Of a DNA stretch of 64,000 bases, positions 59,765 to 64,000 are shown piece after piece. The notes beneath the pieces were generated by a model. That model was not told where the DNA came from. It saw only the letters and a list, made by a program, of their open reading frames with translations, and made no database searches. The DNA is from Pseudomonas fluorescens Q2-87 (GTDB lineage: Bacteria > Pseudomonadota > Gammaproteobacteria > Pseudomonadales > Pseudomonadaceae): NCBI RefSeq assembly GCF_000281895.1, contig NZ_CM001558.1, positions 3,476,556-3,540,555 on the forward strand. Reading direction: 5' to 3'. Made by a program: the position numbers and the translations under genes. Position 1 is the first letter of the stretch; each line of letters starts with the position of its first letter.

Positions 59765-59852
59765 GTGGGAGCGAGCTTGCTCGCGAAGAGGCAAGCAGGT
59801 TCGATATCAATGCCGTCTGTTATGCCGCCTTCGCGAGCAAGCTCGCTCCCAC
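59765..59852. repeat. REPIN (GTGGGAGCGAGCTTGCTCGCGAA variant)
   Basis: Inverted arms GTGGGAGCGAGCTTGCTCGCGAA and TTCGCGAGCAAGCTCGCTCCCAC enclose about 42 bp between the converging hxcW and vreR genes. Confidence 0.82.
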
Positions 59853-59897
59853 AGGGGATTTGTAGTCGGTCGATATCTGGGCAAGCCCAACGATCCT

Positions 59898-59917
59898 GTG
59901 GGAGCTTGCTCGCGATG
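59898..59917. repeat. Solo REP fragment
   Basis: GTGGGAGCTTGCTCGCGATG, a shortened single arm just downstream of the preceding REPIN and 24 bp from the vreR stop. Confidence 0.55.
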
Positions 59918-59940
59918 AGGCCACCCAGGCCGCGCGTGGC

Positions 59941-60888
59941 TCAACTCAGCACCACCACCCCACCCGGCAACTCGGTGCATTTGGCGCCGTAGGCATCGCG
60001 GATCAGCAGGGCCACGCCGGCCAGTTGATCGAGGCGAAAGCGCGCCTGGACCTTGCGCAGGCCCAGTTCGCGATTGAGCAATAGCAGCATGCCCGGACGG
60101 TAGCGGTTGATTTCGTCGACGACGCTGGCCAGCGTTGCGTCGTTGAACACCAGCACCTGCTCGCGCCAGGCAATGGCGGCCGATACATCGGCATGACGAG
60201 GGCTGCCCACCCGGCCACTGTCGTAGATCAACTGCATGCCCGGCTCCAGGCGAAAGCGCTGGCCTTGCACCGCCACTTGCACCACGCCTTCCAGGCATGT
60301 CGCACAAACGCTCTGGTCGGTGTAGCGGACATTGAACCGTGCCCGGGCGGCGCTGATCCAGCCAGCACCAGCCTGGACGCTGACCACCTGTGCATTGCGC
60401 CCTTGGACCTCGATCTCGCCACTGAGCAATTCCACCCCTTGGCCGCCATCGTCCAGCGCACGGCGGCTGAGGCGGGTCTGGGTGTTGAGCTCCAGGCTGA
60501 CGCCCTCGGCCAGTTCCACGCGACGCTGCTCGCCGACTTCGGTGATGTAGTCAGCGCCCAGCCCGGACACGCCACCGGGCACCGTGATACGGATCAACAG
60601 GAAACCGGCCGACGCCGCGATTGCCCCCGCCAGCAATGCCCGGCGGCCGAACGGCCGAGGTGCCTGCAACGCAGCGGCGGCCGGTCGGAGTTCCTGCCAC
60701 AGGACCTTGGCCTGTGCAAAGGCCTGCGCATGTTCGGGGCTCTGCCCGCACCACTGGCGCAAGGCCTGGGCGTCGGCCACGGTGGCCCGCCCCGAGGTCA
60801 GCAGAATCAGCCAGTCACGGGCTTCATCGGCCAATCGGGCCGCAGGCATGGCGTCAGGGGAAGTGATGCTGAAGATGTTCAAGCGCAC
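59941..60888 (-). CDS. vreR: FecR-type anti-sigma/sigma-regulator (VreR-like)
   Basis: A 315-residue inner-membrane regulator. It has a cytoplasmic N-terminal domain (DEARDWLILLTSGRATVADAQALRQWC, about residues 20-46), one membrane segment (about 87-102), and a periplasmic FecR domain (YITEVGEQRRVELAEGVSLELNTQTRL). A C-terminal STN-interacting region ends it (NDATLASVVDEINRYRP). It holds the sigma factor until a signal arrives through the receptor. The start is uncertain: GTG at 60888 has GGTGA 6 nt upstream; GTG 60894 and ATG 60849 are alternatives. Order vreA-vreI-vreR beside hxcW matches the PUMA3 locus. Confidence 0.87.
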   Translation of the reverse strand: MRLNIFSITSPDAMPAARLADEARDWLILLTSGRATVADAQALRQWCGQSPEHAQAFAQAKVLWQELRPAAAALQAPRPFGRRALLAGAIAASAGFLLIRITVPGGVSGLGADYITEVGEQRRVELAEGVSLELNTQTRLSRRALDDGGQGVELLSGEIEVQGRNAQVVSVQAGAGWISAARARFNVRYTDQSVCATCLEGVVQVAVQGQRFRLEPGMQLIYDSGRVGSPRHADVSAAIAWREQVLVFNDATLASVVDEINRYRPGMLLLLNRELGLRKVQARFRLDQLAGVALLIRDAYGAKCTELPGGVVVLS

Positions 60889-60919
60889 GCACACTCACCA
60901 ATTGATCGGTTCTCTACTC

Positions 60920-61465
60920 TCAAGACGGTTTTCCCGCACCGGGACCGAACCGTTGAATGACTTTTCTTTCCAGGCGCAGGGCGCAATGGCCCAGCGCAGC
61001 CTTGATTTCCTTCTCTACCATGCGCGTGGAAATGCCGAATCGCTGGGAAATTTCCAGATGCGGCGCCTCCTCCAGGCGCGCCGCGATGAAGATCCTGCGA
61101 CGGCGCGCCGGCAATTCATACAACGCCTTGAGCAGCACTTGCAGTTCCCTTTGCCCGCCCACCACACGCGCCGGATCCAACGCTTCATCCGAGACATGCA
61201 GAAGCTCCTCGACCTCGTCGCCGGTGAGCAGACGCGCATCGGCTTGCCGACGGTCGGCGGCGATGTTCAGGGCCATTCGATACAAATAGGCGTTGGGCTG
61301 GGCGATGTCCTGCGTGTCGACCATGCGATCGACACGCAAGTAGGTTTCGTGCAGCACATCGTTGGCCAGTTCTTCGGAACCCAGGCGCTTGCGCAAGCGT
61401 GATTTGAAATCCTCGTAGGAGCTCAGGAACAACTTGACCAATGGGCTGCGACCGGTGTCCTTCAT
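60920..61465 (-). CDS. vreI: ECF sigma factor (VreI-like)
   Basis: A 181-residue iron-starvation-type ECF sigma factor. Region 2 runs from about residue 12 to 80 (SEELANDVLHETYLRVDRMVDTQDIAQPNAYLYRMALNIAADR), and region 4 from about 115 to 165 (ALYELPARRRRIFIAARLEEAPHLEISQRFGISTRMVEKEIK). In P. aeruginosa VreI drives hxc and pdt genes. The ATG overlaps the vreA stop (ATGA), giving translational coupling. The frame extends a little upstream to another ATG inside vreA. Confidence 0.9.
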   Translation of the reverse strand: MKDTGRSPLVKLFLSSYEDFKSRLRKRLGSEELANDVLHETYLRVDRMVDTQDIAQPNAYLYRMALNIAADRRQADARLLTGDEVEELLHVSDEALDPARVVGGQRELQVLLKALYELPARRRRIFIAARLEEAPHLEISQRFGISTRMVEKEIKAALGHCALRLERKVIQRFGPGAGKPS

Positions 61466-62160
61466 CGCCCCGACACCCCTTCCCCTGTTGTGCATTCCAT
61501 GCGTCTTCCTGATGAGTCGGGTAACAAAAGCAGGGTCACCGGCTGGCGCAACGAACTCGGCGCCGGACGATCGATCCTGAGGTTTTGCAAGCTGTTGACC
61601 AAGGCCTTGTCGCGCATCTGATCACCCGTGGGACTGACCAGGCGGCTGTGCTGGATCACGCCATCACGGCCGATCCACACCTGCAGCACGGCGCGGAAAC
61701 TGCCCGGGCGCGTCAACGCCGATCGACACAAGTTGCGCTGGATAACCGCCTGGATCGCTGCCGCGTAATTGCTGTCGCTCAAGCCGGGGCTGACACCGGG
61801 AGGCAGTGGCACTTCGCGGACCCGCACCGGTTGCAAGGTAAATGCATCTACCCGGGCGTATTGCGCCACAAGCCCGGTGCCGCCAAGCAGCACGTTCAGC
61901 CCTTGCGAAGGTGTGAATCGCCCCTGGACCCCCAGCGTATGACGCTGGCCCGATAACTGGCGGTCCACCAGCACCGCCATGCCGGTTGCGCGACTGAATT
62001 GCTCCAACGCGGTGGCCAATTCTTGAGGTTCAATGTCCAGGTCCACCAGGTCCTCGGCCTGGACCGACCCAGCCAGCAGGCACAGCGACACCATCAGCCA
62101 GGCCCACGGCGCCCCAGTCCAACCACGCCTGCGTCCGCCCCCGGCTCTGCCCTGCTGCAC
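61462..62160 (-). CDS. vreA: VreA-like receptor: STN signalling domain plus TonB C-terminal domain
   Basis: A 232-residue secreted/periplasmic protein. It has a signal peptide (to about residue 35, ending SVQA), an STN domain (about 40-105; DIEPQELATALEQFSRATGMAVLVDRQL) and a TonB C-terminal domain (about 130-220; SNYAAAIQAVIQRNL ... FRAVLQVWIGRDGVIQHSRLVSPTG). It lacks a beta-barrel. This unusual layout is that of VreA, the first component of the PUMA3 system. GTG start; an inner ATG at 62094 would cut the signal peptide short. A good Pho box lies 43 bp upstream, so phosphate limitation probably switches the operon on. Confidence 0.9.
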   Translation of the reverse strand: MQQGRAGGGRRRGWTGAPWAWLMVSLCLLAGSVQAEDLVDLDIEPQELATALEQFSRATGMAVLVDRQLSGQRHTLGVQGRFTPSQGLNVLLGGTGLVAQYARVDAFTLQPVRVREVPLPPGVSPGLSDSNYAAAIQAVIQRNLCRSALTRPGSFRAVLQVWIGRDGVIQHSRLVSPTGDQMRDKALVNSLQNLRIDRPAPSSLRQPVTLLLLPDSSGRRMECTTGEGVSGR

Positions 62161-62202
62161 GACTGACGTATCCGTTGAAAAGCGTCATCCTGAGGGCTGT
62201 TT

Positions 62203-62220
62203 ATGAATGTCGTATGACAA
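62203..62220 (-). promoter_or_regulatory. Pho box of the vreAIR operon
   Basis: On the minus strand TTGTCAT-ACGA-CATTCAT matches 11 of 14 fixed positions of the PhoB-binding consensus, in the right orientation, 43 bp before the vreA start. CAGGAT follows after 10 nt, where a -10 element is expected. Confidence 0.65.
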
Positions 62221-62299
62221 CCGCTACAAATCCACCGGACCGCACTAGACTGATGCCCTGACAACGAACCGTCCCACGTGGCGGGCCAGGAGGTCGATG

Positions 62300-62641
62300 A
62301 TGAAAAAGTGGATGCGCATGACGGCGGGCCTCGGACTGCTCATGGCCCTGCCCTGGGCCCAAGGCGAAGAGGCGCCGGCGTGTATCGAGGTGACCGTCGG
62401 TGGCTACAAGACCCCGGACTACCATTGCCTGAGCCGGCAAATGGGCAACGACCCACAGGCCGCGTCTGCCGCACAACGCACGCAAGATGCCCTGAATGTG
62501 CCGGTCAACGAACGCGCGCCGAACAGCATCGGCCTGGCAACCCCGGCGGCCACTGGCGTGCGCATGGGCAACACGTTCGGCACTTCGGTCAAGCCTCAAC
62601 GGCCACCGACGCCTGCGAGTACCTCGCCATTGACCAAGTGA
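62300..62641 (+). CDS. Small secreted hypothetical protein divergent from vreA
   Basis: I do not recognise the family. The 113-residue product has a Sec signal peptide (about residues 1-22; KKWMRMTAGLGLLMALPWAQG). A short region with two cysteines follows (Cys28 and Cys43; ACIEVTVGGYKTPDYHC), then a Pro/Ala/Thr/Ser-rich, probably disordered C-terminus. AGGAGG lies 6 nt before the second of two adjacent ATG codons, which is preferred. It shares the 139-bp promoter gap with vreA and may belong to the same phosphate regulon, perhaps as an exported accessory or Hxc-linked protein. Confidence 0.72.
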   Translation: MKKWMRMTAGLGLLMALPWAQGEEAPACIEVTVGGYKTPDYHCLSRQMGNDPQAASAAQRTQDALNVPVNERAPNSIGLATPAATGVRMGNTFGTSVKPQRPPTPASTSPLTK

Positions 62642-62651
62642 GGGGGCTCTT

Positions 62652-62743
62652 GTGGCGAGGGAGCTTGCTCCCGCTGGGCAGCGCAGCGGCCCCAAAAGAG
62701 AGCGGTCGCTGCGCAACCGAGCGGGAGCAAGCTCCCTCGCCAC
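62652..62743. repeat. REPIN (AGCTTGCT arm subtype, short spacer)
   Basis: Arms GTGGCGAGGGAGCTTGCTCCCGC and GCGGGAGCAAGCTCCCTCGCCAC with about 45 bp between them, 10 bp after the small secreted protein gene. Confidence 0.82.
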
Positions 62744-62770
62744 GGGATTTGTCTGGTATGACCCTGGGGA

Positions 62771-63211
62771 TCAGCCGCTGGGACTCTGGCGAAAGCTCAC
62801 CGCCAGCCGGTTCCAGCTGTTGATGGTGCTGATCGCCAGCGTCAGGTCCACCAGTTCTTCTTCGCTGAAGCTGGCACGAGCCAGGGCATAGACGTCGTCG
62901 GGCACCTGGCTTTCGGCCAACAGCGTCACCGCTTCGGTCCAAGCCAGGGCCGCGCGTTCGCGGGGGGAAAAGAAGCCGCTGTCACGCCACACCACCACCG
63001 CGTACAGGCGCCGTTCGGTTTCGCCCTGGCTGCGCGCCTCCAACGAATGCATGTCGGTGCAGAAAGCACAGCCGTTGAGTTGCGAGGCGCGAATCTTGAT
63101 CAGGTGCAGCAGCGCCGGTTCGATGCTCAGGCGACTGACCAGGGCTTCCAGGCCGATCATGGCTTTCATCGCCCCGGGGGACGCATTGTAATAATCCAGA
63201 CGCTTGCTCAT
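62771..63211 (-). CDS. AhpD/carboxymuconolactone-decarboxylase-family protein
   Basis: A 146-residue helical protein with the AhpD-like redox site CAFCTDMH (LNGCAFCTDMHSLEARS, about residues 46-62), in the context of the peroxidase-like CMD subgroup (LLHLIKIRASQLNGCAFC ... WRDSGFFSPRERAALAWTEAVT). Such proteins act as alkylhydroperoxidase-like thiol enzymes. The ATG at 63211 has GGAG 6 nt upstream; the longer frame upstream overlaps the divergent regulator and is not coding. It is divergent from a MocR-type regulator, a pairing often seen, so that regulator probably controls it. Confidence 0.88.
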   Translation of the reverse strand: MSKRLDYYNASPGAMKAMIGLEALVSRLSIEPALLHLIKIRASQLNGCAFCTDMHSLEARSQGETERRLYAVVVWRDSGFFSPRERAALAWTEAVTLLAESQVPDDVYALARASFSEEELVDLTLAISTINSWNRLAVSFRQSPSG

Positions 63212-63415
63212 GGCTGGCTCCGTGACGATCAGGACGTTCACGGTAGGCCCTGCAAGCCACCCGCGACAGCTCCAATTTGGCGAAAAAACCGGAGCCACGC
63301 CGCAAAAGACCAATGAGCGGGTTTTTCTCCACGCAACTTCTGCGCCGCTGCACAATACGAGTAATCTTGCGCCTTTGACGCTGGCCGTCAAACAATCGCC
63401 CGGGAGCTTGCGGTT

Positions 63416-64000
63416 ATGGAACTTCATGTTGTCATCAACGGCCGCAAGGACCTGGCGGGCCAGTTGTACCAGCAGTTGCGCAGCGCCATCGAAAGCGGTC
63501 GCCTGGCCGCCGGCACGCAACTGCCCCCCAGCCGCCTGCTGGCCGAACAACTGGGCGTTTCGCGCAAGACTGTTTCCGACACCTACGCCCAACTGACTTA
63601 CGAAAGTTATCTCACCGGCATCATCGGCAAGGGCACTTATGTCAATGCACGGCCGGCCAGGATCGTGCGTAAACAGAGCCACCGCGAGCTGGCCGGTGCC
63701 GATGTTGTCGAGGCCTGGCGCAACATGCCGGACCTGCTGCGCCATCCCACCAGCGAGGGTGCGTTGCGCTATGACTTCATTGGTGGCGCCACCGGCAAGG
63801 GCCAGTTCCCGCTGGATGACTGGCGGCGCTGCACCGCCCATGCACTGCGCCAGATCGCCAGCGCCAAGGGCTTCTACAGCCAGCCGGAAGGCTTGCCGGC
63901 GCTGCGCAATGCCATCGCGCGACACATCGCGTTTTCCCGCGGGGTCAATTGCCAGGACGAAGACGTGGTGGTGTGCAATGGCGCGCAGCAAGCCCTGGAC
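63416..64000 (+). CDS. MocR/PdxR-type GntR-aminotransferase regulator (N-terminal part, cut by window edge)
   Basis: The first 195 codons are visible. A GntR winged helix comes first (about residues 10-75; QLYQQLRSAIESGRL, then SRLLAEQLGVSRKTVSDTYAQL, then GKGTYV). The start of a PLP aminotransferase-fold domain follows (YDFIGGATGKGQFPLDDWRRC ... GFYSQPEGLPALRNAIARHIAFSRG ... VVCNGAQQALD). The ATG follows GGGAGC. The gene runs off the right edge, so the PLP lysine is not seen. It is divergent from the AhpD-like gene across 204 bp. Confidence 0.88.
   Translation, partial: MELHVVINGRKDLAGQLYQQLRSAIESGRLAAGTQLPPSRLLAEQLGVSRKTVSDTYAQLTYESYLTGIIGKGTYVNARPARIVRKQSHRELAGADVVEAWRNMPDLLRHPTSEGALRYDFIGGATGKGQFPLDDWRRCTAHALRQIASAKGFYSQPEGLPALRNAIARHIAFSRGVNCQDEDVVVCNGAQQALD

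Noticed and set aside
1..64000. tRNA, rRNA, insertion sequences, prophage or a classical defence system
   Set aside because: No cloverleaf-like or rRNA sequence, transposase, integrase, restriction, Cas or toxin-antitoxin motif was seen; base composition and coding style look even throughout.

Overview
The window reads as chromosomal DNA of a fluorescent Pseudomonas (P. fluorescens / P. putida type). It is GC-rich and densely coded, with REP/REPIN hairpins of the Pseudomonas kind in many gaps, a P. putida-style acetoin operon, and an Hxc type II secretion cluster arranged as in P. aeruginosa. I saw no rRNA, tRNA, CRISPR array, transposase or prophage.

Region 1 (1-14,431) begins with a truncated MocR-type regulator divergent from an MFS transporter. 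A hydroxyproline catabolic locus follows: an FCD-GntR regulator, hydroxyproline 2-epimerase (lhpA), the three subunits of D-hydroxyproline dehydrogenase (lhpB, lhpF, lhpE), an AraC regulator with a PAS-like sensor, a polar amino-acid ABC transporter, an aconitase-X type cis-3-hydroxyproline dehydratase, a divergent proline-racemase-family protein (Ser/Thr active-site positions), and a DapA-family deaminase (lhpC). Together these would import 4- and 3-hydroxyproline, epimerise or dehydrate them, and pass products towards alpha-ketoglutarate semialdehyde or pyrroline-2-carboxylate. The last enzymes (semialdehyde dehydrogenase, pyrroline-2-carboxylate reductase) are not in the window. A GTATAC-centred palindrome lies before both the GntR gene and the transporter operon.

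Region 2 (14,588-22,779) has a DinB-fold protein and then the acetoin operon acoX-acoA-acoB-acoC-adh, read leftward from a near-perfect sigma-54 promoter. The activator acoR is divergent, with a perfect 8-3-8 palindrome and a weaker copy between them.

Region 3 (22,790-34,714) has a small secreted protein, about 0.9 kb of REPINs in a two-level tandem duplication, a CcdA-TlpA membrane thiol-redox fusion, a DUF2790 protein divergent from a two-component system, a ferric-reductase-like membrane protein with DoxX, a pyruvate-oxidase-like ThDP enzyme with a DUF2238 membrane protein, and a CHASE4-PAS-GGDEF-EAL protein whose EAL half looks degenerate.

Region 4 (34,820-62,641) looks like a phosphate-starvation secretion island. 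It holds a 4,206-residue two-partner-secretion exoprotein (pdtA-like), a secreted DING/PstS-like phosphate-binding protein, eleven Hxc T2SS genes (S, R, Q, Z, Y, X, T, V, P, U, W), and the cell-surface-signalling trio vreR-vreI-vreA. A good Pho-box candidate lies before vreA and weaker ones before other genes of the island. The TpsB partner of the exoprotein is not in the window.

The right edge holds an AhpD-like protein divergent from a truncated MocR/PdxR-type regulator. Start sites were chosen from ribosome-binding sites and overlaps. All functional names are inferred from protein motifs and gene order, not from database searches.
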